Shown here: positions 1-11,350 of the stretch, one piece after another | Layout of the letters: each line of letters starts with the position of its first letter | How positions within the stretch are numbered: position 1 is the stretch's first letter | From: Megamerina dolium | Taxonomy: Eukaryota > Arthropoda > Insecta > Diptera > Megamerinidae | Reading direction: 5' to 3' | Assembly: GCA_963854835.1 (NCBI GenBank) | Contig: OY978525.1 | Coordinates: forward strand, 83,254,333 to 83,318,332 | Length of the DNA: 64,000 bases | Position numbers and translations under genes: made by a program | The notes under the pieces: model-generated | Told to the model about the DNA's origin: nothing | Databases searched by the model: none | The model's input: the letters and a program-made list of their open reading frames with translations, nothing else

Positions 1-693
1 TATTCTCTTGCTTGATATCGATTTCATTTCAAATATTTTTTCAATTGTAAATTTTGTAAAAACAACAAATTCATAATATAATAAAATATTAATATAAAAG
101 AAAAATTAATACAAAAAAAAAAATGTTTAATAAGCGAAAATGACCACATACATTTATCAGGATTAATTATCAGGATAAAAACCAAATATACGGAATATTT
201 TCGTACAAAATATACCAGAAATGTTAAATTGCGGTCACTTTTTTGTTTGTTTGCATTTAAATTTGAAAGTAATTCAAACTTATGTGCCGCTTTCGTTAGA
301 TAAAATTAGAAAATATTAATAAAAATAGAAAAGCCACATTCTAAAAATATGTTAAAAGAAACGGAGAGATAGAAAACATGTTACAACAAATAAAATCGAC
401 TTCAGAAAGGCGGCAGGCATTATTACAATATATGAAATAGATTTGTTCTTATTGCTGGTGTTAGTTGGATTGGGGTGGGATTGGATATGTTGTTGTGTGT
501 CAGTATCCACTATTAAACACAATTCCTCAATTTAAAATATACACACTACTATGTTGCTGGTGCTGCTGCTGTCTTCTTAATGACTGATAATTTATAAAGC
601 AAACTGTTGCCAACGGATACGAACTCTATTCCAAAACTGCTGGAAATACTTTTTCGTATGAATCAAATGCAACGGACTCAATAGCAGTAACTA
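1..693. other. AT-rich sequence downstream of atos
   Basis: Probable atos 3' UTR and downstream region. No polyadenylation signal can be placed securely (a weak ATTAAA on the minus strand lies near 130-125). No other gene or repeat is recognised. Confidence 0.35.
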
Positions 694-898
694 CTAGATT
701 TTGCTGCTGTTGTTACTGCTCTCTTGACGTGCGCTGTATTTGGGATTCGTTGGCATAATGGTATCTGTGACGAGATCATTTGGTGCTTCAAGTACGCCCT
801 TGGCGTGTGCGGCAGCTGTATCACAATCGGTGCGTCGTGAGATCAGCAATCGTAAATCGGTGTGCAACGATAGGCGCCCAGAGCGTGATGTTTGAAAT
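694..898 (-). CDS. atos: atos terminal coding exon
   Basis: Acceptor TACCGTAG (AG at 900-899) joins in phase with the exon ending at 3954 to rebuild the Arg codon before FQTSRSGRLSLHTDLRLLIS. That is the conserved C-terminal block of FAM214 proteins (Chromosome_seg-like). The stop is at 694-696. It lies 3.05 kb from its neighbour exon because the intron holds SINEs and transposon relics. Confidence 0.88.
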
Positions 899-1250
899 CT
901 ACGGTAAAACGATAATGCATTACAAGTCTGTCTATACAAAATGGTGCTCAAGAGCGGGTCAAATTGTTCTGGAGGACAAAAAGTGTTAAATGTCATAGCA
1001 AAAATGGAACATAATTTTAGGGATGATTCTGTATATAAATATCGATGAAAACAGGCCTAAATTTAGCCCTCCAAATATTGTAGATACGTTGCTATATATT
1101 ATTCCAGTCAATATTAACATAGTATTCAAATAGCTTATTGTGTTTTTTTTTTATTAGCAACAACGGCAAGACTGATGTAGTGCAAAATGTATAATTCCTT
1201 TTTTCGTTTAAGAAAATAATACATGTAGAAATAAAAAATAGAAAAGGACA

Positions 1251-1290
<40 letters not shown>

Positions 1291-4200
1291 GTCTCCAGTC
1301 TCGTTGTGTGTGTTAAATTTAGGACAGTATTAAACAGGACCTACTTATTTTAGCCGGTTCCGAACGGCAGAACCCTTGTGACACCACTTGTTCTGTGCTT
1401 TGTCGCAGAGATCTCTTAGAAGCGTTGTTATGGGAAATTGTTACTGCCGGAAGAATTGCCAATTGCTTGCCAACAGGTGGTATTGATAGAAAGAAACATT
1501 TTTTCGATAGTAAAGTTGTCACAGTCGGGAATCGAACCCACGACCAACAGATCAAAAGGCTAACGCACTAACCACTAAGTTGGGCATCCATAATCACCAT
1601 TACCTCATTATAATTTTTGCTCATTACAACAGATTATGGCCGCTTTATCGTATAGCAACCTTATTTTGGTTAAAATTAAAGGATTTGCTAAAAATTAAGT
1701 GATGTGAAATTTTTCTTCGAAAAAGGCATTGTTTCGAATAGGAAATTAATAAATCAGGTGACGTAAAATCAGCATCAATTACAGATGTTCGTATCACTTT
1801 TTCTTGCTTGTGTTTTGTTTTTGTATTTTCGATAGAACAAAACCAAATTGGAGGCAAAGTGATTCGTCGTGTCGCAGTTAATTTCCGTAAAGAAATTGAC
1901 CGCTAAGTGTAAACTGTGAGCTTCAATAATAATCATCCATAATAATTACTATGGTTGTCGTCGTCAATACGAATAGTATTGACCACGCTTAATTAGCATC
2001 TCCATTATCAATATCGAAAACAATTGACAACTATTGACAAATCTTTGGTATTGCCGAAATTATATTGACGTTGACGTTGAGTAGAAACGACGAGGGTTTT
2101 GTCGACATAGTTTTGGGCAACGGCTAGTGCAAACTTTTGTAAGTAAACTTTGATTTATTTGTTCAAGTAAACCATTAATTGAAAAAATTCAAGGATAACA
2201 TGAATATAATTAACTCAAACCAATTTACAACGTTAGGTGCAGAACTGGAAAAAAACCCTAGCGTTGCGAATAGTTTTCATAGAGGAAATTTTAAACAACG
2301 GTGAGATAGCATATCTAAAAAATAGAATGCTTTAAGGCCACAAATAAGGGATGCTAATGGTAGGCAAAAGGTGACATACAAAAGCGTATAATAGCATTCC
2401 ATTTCAATATCCTATCTAAAGTGAAAGAAAAAAAATCAATAACCCACAAAAAATAACGCGCAATAGGCGGTAGAAGTTTTAAACAAATGTTATTAATCCC
2501 ATTTGAGGAAGCTGTCTCTAATTTGCTTCAACTTGATAAATAGCTCAACCCCGAAGGAGCAATACAGCGAGTAGCACCTATTGCAGAAGAAATAGATGGT
2601 GGAAATGTTTCACATGATGGTGGAAATTTCACTTGAATCCTAAATGAGTCACATTCTATGAAAATGAGTCACATTAAGTTTCCACAGAAATCATTTAATC
2701 AAGCGTAGGGAGTTTTAAATATGGTGCATTCGAATTTTTGCGAACCAATGTAAATAATAAACGCCTTCTGATCTGTAGGTCGTGGTTCAATCCCCGGCTG
2801 ATGCATAACAAATTTAATATCGCAAAGATTTCTCTTCCGAACGGTACCCACGTGTCGGCAAGCAATTGGCAATTCTTCCGACAGTAACAACTTGCCATGA
2901 AAAAGCTTCTAAAAGAACTCTGTGACAAAGCTCAGAAAAAGTGATGTCACAAGTGTTCTGCCATTCGGAACCGGTTAAAATAAGTAGGTCACTTCTAATA
3001 CTGTCCAAATTTAAGAGAAGCTTGGCCAATGAGCCCTTTGGGGCTTTAAGTGCCACATGTTTATTTTTTTTTATTTATCTGGTAAAAAGTTTTTTCTCAC
3101 CGTTATTGACGATTATTGCAGGAACACAGTGATCTGTCTTATTCCGAAAAATCTGACTGTTTCGGAAAATGTTGAAATGTGCATGACAATGGTCGGTGAA
3201 AAGCCAAAGTTCATCCGTACGGATAGAGGAGGAGTCAGACAGAACGGCATCGCAAAATGGCGTTGCCGAAAGGAAAAGTCGTACACCTTTCCAAATGACA
3301 AGATGTTTGATAATTGAAGCAAAGCCGGAAAACATTTTTGGGGGAAAACGATTGCAATGGTCAATTACATATTTCTTATCATTATTACGATATTATCGAA
3401 AAAATGTAATATACATATCGAACGATTGTGTGACAATTCAAATTTTTTCTACAATATTGCAATTATATAATTGTATCAACATTTAAAAAGGCCGCTAGTA
3501 TCATAGGTTAGGCTACTTCAGGTTGAGATAGTTTGTCAGCATACGAATACTCACTTAGGTTCGGCCCATTGTGTTCTGGAAGTTTGACTCCGGCAGGTTA
3601 CGCCGAGTTTTGAATAAAATGTGAAAAATCCCCTATCTGGCATTTAGCCAGTTCGAAAAATTTATGTTTAAAGGGATTGTAAGCACGCGAGTGCAGAGCA
3701 TTCACAATGGAGATGCGAGCAATCTATGCAATTAGGCATTACCGTGTGATCGCTTGTAGATATGTACTAATTTCTTGTTCAATAACATATAATTGTTAGT
3801 AAAATTTCTTCGATTACAATTACTTTTAATTATAATTGAAAATTTTTGAAGAAGAAACATGGACAAAATTAGAAACATATTTAAAAACAGCTCTTGAAAC
3901 CAAAGTCCTTATTAAACAGAATCACCCTTATTGTACATATGCAAACATCTTACCTTAAGTGTATGGAATAGCGTAAACGTTTCATATGCTCTGCGGATAT
4001 GAAGTGTCCAAGATCGCTATCCCCTCCACCAACAGCCGCATTTACGGAATATGTACGACGTTGAGATTTATTATTATTACTGTTATTATTATTATTATTA
4101 TTTTTGCTTCTATTATTACTAGCTACATCTCGATAATCGCCAACTCCAGCGCCGTTGATACAACCACCACCACTACCATCACTACCAAAACTAGTCATAC

Positions 4201-7200
4201 TAGTAGAGTTGTAATTATTGATATGATTATTATTATTGGTGTTATTATTGTTTTGCACTGTTGGTTCTGCTGAATTTAATATTCGACTTGATATTGTATC
4301 CTTTTGTTGTTTGATTGTTGCAGTTGCTGCCTCCGCTAAAATTCGCTGCCTTATAAAAGTCTGATGCAGTGGTGGCATGTCGCGCAAATCATAAGGTATG
4401 ACAAACATACGAACCACAGTGCCCATCGGATTCAACAGAGTTGCCTGTATGGTACCAGCACGTGGTACTGAATACCCCTTACGAGGTAAACGTATTTCAC
4501 ACTGCAAAAAAAAATGGTTATTGTTGCTGTATTACTGTATTGCTGTTTTCCATACTTATTGAAAATCGTAAGTACTTACAACATAAGGTGTGCTCAATGT
4601 TTCACCATGTAGCTCATAGAAATACGAAGATGCTGGTATTGTCAATTGTGTTGGGCAAAAGCCCCCTGAAGCACCAAGCAATACTTTAAACCCTATAACT
4701 TCAATTCTTGGCATTAGACGCTTCTGCAACAATGATTCTTCCAAATTACCAAGCAATGGTTTGCGCCCGAAAGAGGCAGCAATGCGTGAGCGCAATTTTA
4801 GCTGTAAACCCGAGGCTGGACTGCACATCGTATTATTGCAAGATTCAATATCCTCATCTGAGAATTGCTCATCAGAGCCCAGTGACGAGCGATCCGATCT
4901 GTCGGACAAATGACGCGAGCGCCGCTTGTAAATAGCAGCCTGTTTGGCGAAACGTGGTGAAAGTGATGGCGAATTTGGGAGTGTTGGTGCTGAATACGAT
5001 TTCTGTACCGGTATATTGTTGCTTTTCATCTAGTGCCATGTGAAGTTGTGCCTTTGATTGAGGATGACGTCCAATGGGTAACGTATCAAAGGTGAACGAA
5101 CTAGATGTTGGTGGATGACGTTTGTTTCCAATTCCACCGTCGATATATCATTGCCACTATAACTTATAGGTATAGGGCACAGAAAAGCTACCAGTTGCCA
5201 TAGCAACTGCGGTTTGCGGAGGGATTACAGAAAATGGGTGTCAAGTTGACCTTTGGTAAACCATTTCCGCAACAATGTCGGTTTGTGCTGTTGATGGTTA
5301 TGACATGGCGGTGTGCAGTCATGTGACAATACAGCTGACGATGCTTTATAGTGGTGTCGCCTATCACTGAATATCTGAATGCCATCATCAACGCCACATC
5401 TACTACCAGCAGTGCCACCACCATGATAGCTGCATGTGATTTGTAATAAATTTGGTGGTGTTACCGTTGACGGCTGATGCTGCTGTTGGCATTGTTGGTT
5501 GTTGTTGAGAATGTGATTGTTGGTCACTTTTTGGTGTTTTGAATTGTTGATGTAAATTAAGTAACCAGTAGCAACATGGTCATCTACTCTAGCTTTCTCC
5601 AGGGAATTGCAGCTATCTTTTTTCAATGCAAGTGAGCTCATAGTGACAATGTTGTGTTGCTGGTCGTTCATTCCTTCCTCAGCCAAAACACTCTTCCGAT
5701 GACGCAGGCAAATATTAGAAGACTTTTGATTGTGCTTTGTGCCGCAATTGAATGTTGCTGCAACACTGCAACGATCGATGTGTGGCGTTAATCTTGTAGA
5801 ACTAACGAATGATTCCTGGTAAGAGAAGGACAAATGTAACAATGATTCGAATGTAATCATCACAAGAACATCTTTACTCACCTTATCCACAATTGCGAAG
5901 GTGTAGACATTGGGGTTTTTACGTCAGCAACTGAATGCATTCCATTATACTTTTTAACGATGCCATCATTGTCACTATCTTCATCGCCATCATCGGCTTC
6001 AAGGCGTTTTCCTCCCATCATCATCTTCATTATCGTCAAGAACAGTCAGTTGTTGTGTAGAGTTTTTCTATGGAAACTGTGCTATGGAGAGTCTCCATAC
6101 TTGCACCGCCTGTGTTAGTAGTAACACTAAATTGTGTTGTGTTTTCTGACGCTTGCACACCTGACAAGAGGCGCTATTCTCATTACCCGAACTATTATTT
6201 GCAGTTGTTGGACTCATCAATGTGATCGAATCATTATTATTTTGCAACTTTGGATTTGTCCCTAAACTAGCACCACTACCATTGGAAAGTTTCTTCTGCT
6301 TTACTGTCTTTGGAGTACGCTGTATGGCCTGCAACAATAACTCGGCTTTATTCCGCGGCGTATGTATAACGTCGCTATTATTACTGCTGCTGATACTGCT
6401 CGTCGATGATGACAATGAGGATGATGTCGAATCGATCTCGTTGAAATCATTAATTTGGGCATTATCACTACTTCCATTACCATTCGTACCTACAACAGTT
6501 CCTTGATTTATCGTCTGACAATTGAGACAAATTAGTGCCTTCTCGCCTCCGCATTCCTGGCAACAAAGCAATTGTGTTTGTGTTCCAGTTGAAACCATTT
6601 CAATATGTGCTTCACCACCACCGCCAACATCACCGGTAATCCTCAATGTTGTCTTCTGCATCGAAGGCTGATATTGCTCCTCTCCCTCCTCTTCTTTGTC
6701 ATCCTCTTCACCTTGCTCCATTGGCTGCCATGTTGTACCGACATGTTCCTGCTGTTGTAGCTGTTGATCGTTCCGCCGTCGTTGACATTGCTGTTCAGCT
6801 GTTGCCAATAGATCCGAGGCAGAAGCATCTGAAGGATTGAACAGCGGCTTACGTTGTTTTTTATCGCGTTTTAACATACGCTTACGGTATTTCAACAGTT
6901 GTTTTTCACGATGTGAGCTAACGCCATTCGAAGATCCAATTGTTGTGAATGAACAGTTTGAACTACTATCTCCCACATCGGCGTTAGCTGATGTAACTTC
7001 ATCTTCATCGATATAAAAATTATGCTTGGACGTACTGTCATCGTCACCAGTAATATTAGCATTGCCGCTGCAACTCATTGTTACGTTCCTTGCCAACATC
7101 AGTTGTTGCGATACTCTTTTCTTCTTTTTATCACAGTCTAACGGTAAATTGGTTGACGCTGCCATTGCGATTGTTACTGAGCTCGAGCGAACATTTGTTG

Positions 7201-9685
7201 GAAGCGACGAGGAGCAAGAGGCTAAACATGACGACAACATAGTTTGATCATTTGATGCTCCATTTTTAGTAGTACTAGTAGTTGTTATCGTTGTCATTGT
7301 TGTAGTTGCCGCTGTAGATTCGACACCAATATACGATGTCGTTGTTATCGACTCCACCGTCATTGGCATCGTTGCGGTTGTTGCTACTGCCGCTGTAGTG
7401 ACTTTCGGTATGCCGCCGTTCATACGTGGAAGACTTTTTAAACAAACCGACAAGCTATAATTCTCCGAAATATTGACGTTCGGAAAATTGTGAACATTTG
7501 GCTTTGAATTAAAAGAAGCAGTGGAATCGTACTGTTTAATACGGTAGAAAATATTGAGACGTGGTCTTCGATTCAATATTATTGTACCATTACCACTGCT
7601 TACGTATTCATTGAGTGGCGTCGAACAGCTACTGCCAGGCGATGTACTCGGCGAGGTTACAGCTGTTAGAGACGAGTTTGTGGACGAATTGTTGGCAATT
7701 GTATTGGTTGTAGTTGCCAAATCCCCAGCAGCACCTGTTGGTGTCGAAAATATTATACGACCGGTGTCGTAAATGGTCCGATCTGATTTCTTAATTAAGT
7801 CACACCAGGCACTGATTTGTGAAAAATACAACTGACTGCGGATAGCACTACATAGTGATGGCAGCGTCATTGTTGGCGGAAGTACCCTGCAAAAGTAAGC
7901 ACATACACTAAATTAATAACTCCACCTCTCGTCACCTAATAATATGTGTTCAATATGAATAAAATTATATTTCAATGCATCATCATCCACTACTCACTTT
8001 TCTTTTGCCGAAATAATCCATTGTTCGAGCAATATCCTATGGGTAACTGGTCCTAAATACACCTCTATACAAATGGGTTCGCCACGTGCTATTATTGCTT
8101 CCATTTTGAGGCAGTATGCTTTCCAACGGGAACACTGCAGTATTTAAGAGGGTAATTGCCATTGCTTGTACATTTACTACTACTACAACCACAATGAGAA
8201 TGTACTTACAACTATATTTACGTATGACATATCACAGAAGTGTTCCTCGACATCAGGCATTTCGCTTTTTGCTAGGCCCATTTTTCGGAGGAACTGATCA
8301 CAGTGTGGACCCTGTTGTGGGTATATTAATGCAGCTGATGAGTTGTTTTTCATAGATGTAGATGTCGGCGGTGTTGAAGCGACAGCCACAGCGGAAGTGG
8401 TGTCGGCGGTGGCGGCAGATAAAACTGTCGGCATTGAACTTATCGACATAGCAGCAGGTAAAGGTGTCGGTATGTGGTACGTCGCTGAGTGGTTCAAGAT
8501 CTTATCTCTAGAATTACTGACATTTGCTGCATTAACACCTACATTTGATGATGAGGTTACAGCAAGTGGTGACGACCAACAGTTGGACAAGCGTGGTGAT
8601 TGTATTGCGCTCCCACTGCTACTAGCAGAACCGGGTACGTCTGTTGATATGTAGGAACTCTGGAAACGTGACGGCGGTGTTGCTCGATTATAGTTGTATC
8701 TTGGTGAGGTCGCAGCTGCTGATGGAAGGGCTGTTGCTGTTGACGATGGTGAAATGGATAGCATTGAATAACGGTGATAATTGGCTATTGTCGGCTCAAT
8801 GGGACTACCGCTACCACGTAAACATGTTGTCGCCAGTGACTGTAGAGAGTGTAGAAAATTTTCCGAACCAGGTGAGGAGCCTGTGGAAGAACTACTTCCC
8901 GCACCAACAGCCCCGGACATATTTGAACGATGATTCAACATGACACCACGTCGTAGTATCTCATAGTCGCCACGATGATCACTATTCGCACCAGATGTCT
9001 CATTGTGATTTAATATAGCCAATGCAACTAGTTCCGGTTCCCCAGTAGATGCTTCAACTGCGACCTTTGGCTCATAAATAACCGAGCTGAGGCTGGCCGC
9101 TGGAGAAGACTGGCGCAATTGGCATAGTTTCTGTGCCCAGCGTTGTTGCGTACTCTCTGCTGATGAAGATGCTGCTGCGTGATTAGCAGAGTTGCTGCCA
9201 CCACCGCTATAAGGATCAATATATAGCGGTGTAGCACAACCGATACCACCACCGCCGAAGGCATCATGTGGATTCGTTGTTATATTAATTACATGTGTGT
9301 TTGCAGCTGCAGCGGCTGCTGCTCGAGAAGTAGAAGGTTGCGGCGATTGCCGTCCTCCACCGCCACTATTACCGTACAGCGTAAAGGCTGCTGATGATGA
9401 TGTCGAAGATAGCAAATCAGAGTGTACATTGTGGGCGACAGAATTATGATGTTGCTGTTGTTGATGCGGCCGTTGTTGGAGTTGTAGGTGTGGTTTTTTT
9501 CGTGATGTCTTCAATGCCATATTAAGTGGTTGGTATTCATCAAGAGATATAGCGCGCCCTTCCAAAATCAAAGAAGCAATTCCAATTAGTGCAGATGAAG
9601 GTTCTTGTTGTTGCTGATTGTTGGCACAATTGCTGCTGGTGGTCGCATTAGATGAAGAACTGCTTGTAACTGTAGTGGGTATCAT
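694..9685 (-). CDS. atos: atossa (FAM214/ATOS family) gene, multi-exon model
   Basis: Host gene on the minus strand. Seen: coding segments 9685-8210, 8134-7998, 7886 to about 6071, a frame-disrupted stretch 6067-5882 and 5815 to about 5030, then 5029-4580, 4501-3954 and 898-694. They join at GT/AG sites whose phases agree for every undamaged junction. Conserved family blocks occur in the expected order: an N-terminal SLILEGR-like segment, GEPICIEVYLGP, YFSQISAW, FPNVNISENYSLSVCLKSLP, the DUF4210 block (LLGNLEESLL, GASGGFCPTQLTIP, GTIQATLLNPMGTVV, YDLRDMPPLHQTFIRQR) and the Chromosome_seg-like end (YSIHLR then FQTSRSGRLSLHTDLRLL). Known: Drosophila atos (CG9005) is a nuclear regulator that promotes macrophage tissue invasion; vertebrate relatives are ATOSA and ATOSB. 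Long Ser/Thr/Asn/Gln-rich linkers separate the blocks, as usual in flies. The main doubt is whether the disrupted middle is real. Confidence 0.87.
1253..1287. repeat. (TA)n microsatellite
   Basis: Uninterrupted TA repeat of about 35 bp directly next to SINE copy 1, in the last atos intron. Confidence 0.9.
1290..1590 (-). mobile_element. tRNA-derived SINE, copy 1
   Basis: The head lies at 1590 and the body extends leftward. The tRNA-like head reads on the minus strand with an A box (CTTAGTGGTTAGTGCGTTAG), a diverged anticodon region and a B box GGTTCGATTCC. The body shares GGCAAGCAATTGGCAATTCT and the GGACAGTATTA segment with the other copies. It lies in the last atos intron. Divergence suggests an old insertion. 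Confidence 0.85.
1600..2199. other. Unassigned intronic sequence
   Basis: AT-rich, with short CAAT/TTGACAA-type direct repeats around 1960-2070. No gene is recognised; part may be the left flank of the transposon relic that follows. Confidence 0.3.
2200..2620 (+). pseudogene. Myb/SANT-like (MSANTD/NAIF1-type) transposon-associated gene relic
   Basis: From ATG 2200 the frames give QFTTLGAELEKNPSVANSFH, then ANGRQKV, and downstream GGR, PFEEAVSNLLQLDK and LNPEGA. This order is typical of the Myb/SANT-like DNA-binding proteins common in insect genomes and often carried by PIF/Harbinger transposons. Several stops and frameshifts are present and the W residues of the fold are partly lost, so it is a fossil in the atos intron. 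Confidence 0.55.
2759..3076 (+). mobile_element. tRNA-derived SINE, copy 2 (head-truncated)
   Basis: Begins inside the head at CGCCTTCTGATCTGTAGGTC, keeps a B box (GGTTCAATCCC) and the entire body to GCTTTAAGTGCCACAT plus a T-rich tail. A small deletion removes part of the AACACG...AGTAATGG segment. Opposite orientation to copy 1 in the same intron. Confidence 0.88.
3083..3345 (+). pseudogene. Ty1/copia integrase fragment
   Basis: Frames contain GKKFFLTVIDDYCR (first integrase Asp), KPKFIRTDRGG (second Asp) and QNGVAERKSRTPFQMTRCLI (family QNGVAERKNR). The stretch between DRGG and QNGVAERK is deleted and the frame shifts, leaving a non-functional scrap immediately after SINE copy 2. Confidence 0.8.
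3346..3953. other. Rest of last atos intron
   Basis: No feature recognised apart from AT-rich stretches. The atos donor site lies at 3953-3952. Confidence 0.3.
3954..4501 (-). CDS. atos: atos penultimate coding exon
   Basis: Enters after a T-rich TTTTGCAG acceptor (AG 4503-4502) and leaves in phase 2 at GTAAGA (G at 3953). The start encodes CEIRLPRKGYSVPRAGTIQA and TLLNPMGTVVRMFVIPYDLR followed by DMPPLHQTFIRQR, the most conserved stretch of the family. An Asn/Ser-rich insert of about 70 residues follows, then MKRLRYSIHLR, which continues across the intron into the last exon. Confidence 0.92.
4580..5029 (-). CDS. atos: atos exon with start of DUF4210 block
   Basis: The open segment begins right after TAG at 5032-5030. 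That TAG could be a splice acceptor (CACTAG) or a result of the upstream frame problem. It encodes VQKSYSAPTLPNSPSLSPRF, a Ser/Arg-rich stretch (RHLSDRSDRSSLGSDEQFSDED), then LLGNLEESLLQKR and LLGASGGFCPTQLTIPASSY, the hallmark of DUF4210. The exon ends in phase 0 at a GTAAGT donor (G at 4579). Confidence 0.85.
5030..6070 (-). pseudogene. atos: Frame-disrupted middle of atos
   Basis: Coding-like sequence continues here but changes frame repeatedly. Disruptions seen: a TAG at 6070-6068; an apparent extra base at an A run (plus-strand T run 6007-6010); an apparent missing base at the run 5916-5920; a missing base at 5231-5234 followed by TAA 5227-5225; TAG 5159-5157 and TGA 5150-5148; and a final shift just before 5029. 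A clean 66-bp intron (donor GTGAGT at 5881, acceptor TTACCAG ending 5816) lies inside. Several shifts sit at homopolymers, the typical signature of uncorrected long-read assembly, whereas exons on both sides are intact. Genuine pseudogenisation or an undetected intron near 5040 are the alternatives. Confidence 0.7.
6071..7886 (-). CDS. atos: atos coding exon 3 (long, Ser/Thr/Asn-rich)
   Basis: Starts after a TTTTGCAG acceptor (AG at 7888-7887), completing the Lys codon split with exon 2, and continues open to a TAG at 6070-6068. Its start carries the conserved LPSLCSAIRSQLYFSQISAW block, then RPRLNIFYRI and FPNVNISENYSLSVCLKSLP. Later there is a basic patch (KRMLKRDKKQRKPLF) that could act as a nuclear localisation signal, and Cys pairs CCQEC and CLNC about 15 residues apart. 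The remainder is low-complexity. The conserved reading seems to continue beyond the TAG, so the stop is treated as part of the damaged region. Confidence 0.83.
7998..8134 (-). CDS. atos: atos coding exon 2
   Basis: A 137-nt exon too short to stand out as an ORF. It is bounded by a CTGCAG acceptor (AG at 8136-8135) and a GTGAGT donor (G at 7997), entering in phase 0 and leaving in phase 2. It encodes CSRWKAYCLKMEAIIARGEP followed by ICIEVYLGPVTHRILLEQW, which matches the family block EVYLGP...LLEQW. Flanking introns are 75 and 111 bp. Confidence 0.85.
8210..9685 (-). CDS. atos: atos coding exon 1
   Basis: Opens at an ATG at 9685 (MIPTTV) and runs 492 codons to a GTAAGT donor whose G is at 8209, phase 0. 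Residues about 32-44 (LIGIASLILEGRA) match the conserved N-terminal segment of FAM214 proteins. The rest is low-complexity, rich in Ser, Ala, Gln, His and Asn, and probably disordered. No upstream in-frame stop was found close to the ATG, so a more upstream start cannot be excluded. Confidence 0.85.
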
Positions 9686-9780
9686 TTTCTCAGCTGCGTG
9701 TACTTTTATGTGAGAGCGTGTATATGTGTGTAAAGAGATTTGAAACTTCTGCTGATACTGCTGCTGCTATCTGCGATGAC
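9686..9780 (-). other. atos: atos 5' UTR part of the first coding exon
   Basis: A TTATTATTGCAG acceptor ends at 9781 on the minus strand, giving about 95 nt of leader before the ATG. This implies at least one non-coding exon further upstream, which I cannot place. The leader contains a short CAG/CTG-rich stretch. Confidence 0.5.
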
Positions 9781-11350
9781 CTGCAATAATAAATATTTAT
9801 TAACTATGTATGTCGAACTAATGTGATGTGCAACTAGGTCACGGCCTTTGTAAGTTATTTATCTACACATAAGTGTGTTTTAAAATTTTACTGCCTAGTA
9901 ACGGCAGTAAATTTACTTCTCCATCCACCCTTTTTCTAGTAAATGGAAAAACCTATGTAATAAATATGCACATAAAAATGGGATAAAGTAGAGAAAATGA
10001 TTTTCATAAATGTATATTTATTGTTTGCATAAACTGAGCAGTATTAATGCTTAAATATTCACAAACGATGCAGCAATATCGAAATGAGAAAAAATTGCAA
10101 AATATATAAACACGTAATCGTATGTATATACATACACACATACATGTATTCAAATGTATGGGATTGTTATACACGAAGGTAGTTTCGAACAGAGCTGGTC
10201 GCTTATGGTTTTTATTTTATTATATTTTTATTTGAACTCTTAAGTGCATATGCAAAAAAATAAAGTACCTCCGATTCATATACGAGTACCACATTCGGTT
10301 TTTAAATATTTGAGTACGATTACTTTGACGAAGTTTGACTACGAGTACCAAGATATTTCAATAGAAACAAATTATGTACTTGTTATATTGATAAACCTAC
10401 CACTTGACATAAGTGCTACAATAATACTGTCAAATTTTTTTGTATTTATTGTTGTGCAATAGGCCTGGGAGGAATTGGGTGAAGGATCAATCTTGGTAAG
10501 CAATCGCCAATTCCGAACGGCAGAGCCATTTAATATAGGAAGAATTATCAACTACTTGCTGAAAAAAATCTTCTGAAAAATATTATTGAATTGTTTACGT
10601 TCGGGATATGAAAACACAGGCTACCACACGATAACGCACTAAGCAATGATACCAATTGATGGAATGTAGTATGTACATGAATAAAATTTTAAAGATTGTT
10701 TTGCACTTATGAACCATAACGGGTACTGAAGAATTTTGAATCCGTGTACGGTATTAGTACTTAAAACATTATAGTTCGTGTCCCAGAAAGTACTCGTCTT
10801 TACATTTTTTAGTATCTATCAGAACATCTAGGACTCAACATTACTGGTACTTCTATAGGACCAGCTCTGGTTTCGAAGTATAAATAAAAATAACAATCTG
10901 CAACACTCTGTACCAAAATTTATGCATATGTTTCCAAGTATAATTGGTGTTAATGAAACTAATGCATTCCACTGTATACATGTACACATACTAACAGTTA
11001 AGAATTTTCTTTATTTAATTTTGCTAATTCGCCCTTTCAGATAAAAAGAAGAAAATAGCCACAATTTTTTTCATAATTCACTTTATGAACAACGAAACCG
11101 ATAACACATTTGTATGAATGTTGACAACTATATGTTATAATTACACATTCAAAGAGCAAGAAAAACTGCATCTCGTATTTAGCAACATACATCAGAATAA
11201 AAAGGAAAAAACCTAACAATAACAACCTAAGCAAAATGTTTCTAGCAACATGCTCTTAATTTGAGTTATGAAACATTGTTCGCTTCTCTGCTTCTGCTTT
11301 TAATTTGTGTTTACGTTTTGTATTACTTTCGTGTTTTTTACGTCTTGACC
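9781..11350. other. Upstream intron/intergenic region of atos
   Basis: AT-rich, with TATGTATATACATACACACA-type simple sequence near 10120-10150. No coding exon recognised. A possible decayed SINE is listed separately. Confidence 0.3.
10465..10640 (-). repeat. Possible heavily decayed SINE fragment
   Basis: Contains fragments resembling the SINE body (TTCCGAACGGCAGAGCC, CAATCGCCAATT) and an ACGCACTAAGCAATGAT stretch like the head, but in rearranged order. It may be a composite of two scraps. Confidence 0.4.

Noticed and set aside
4064..4110. Tandem TTATTA repeats as a separate microsatellite feature
   Set aside because: They encode the Asn-rich insert of atos on the minus strand and are part of the coding exon.
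8343..8943. Open frames of about 100 codons on the plus strand
   Set aside because: Antisense to the low-complexity atos exon 1; no domain or conserved pattern.
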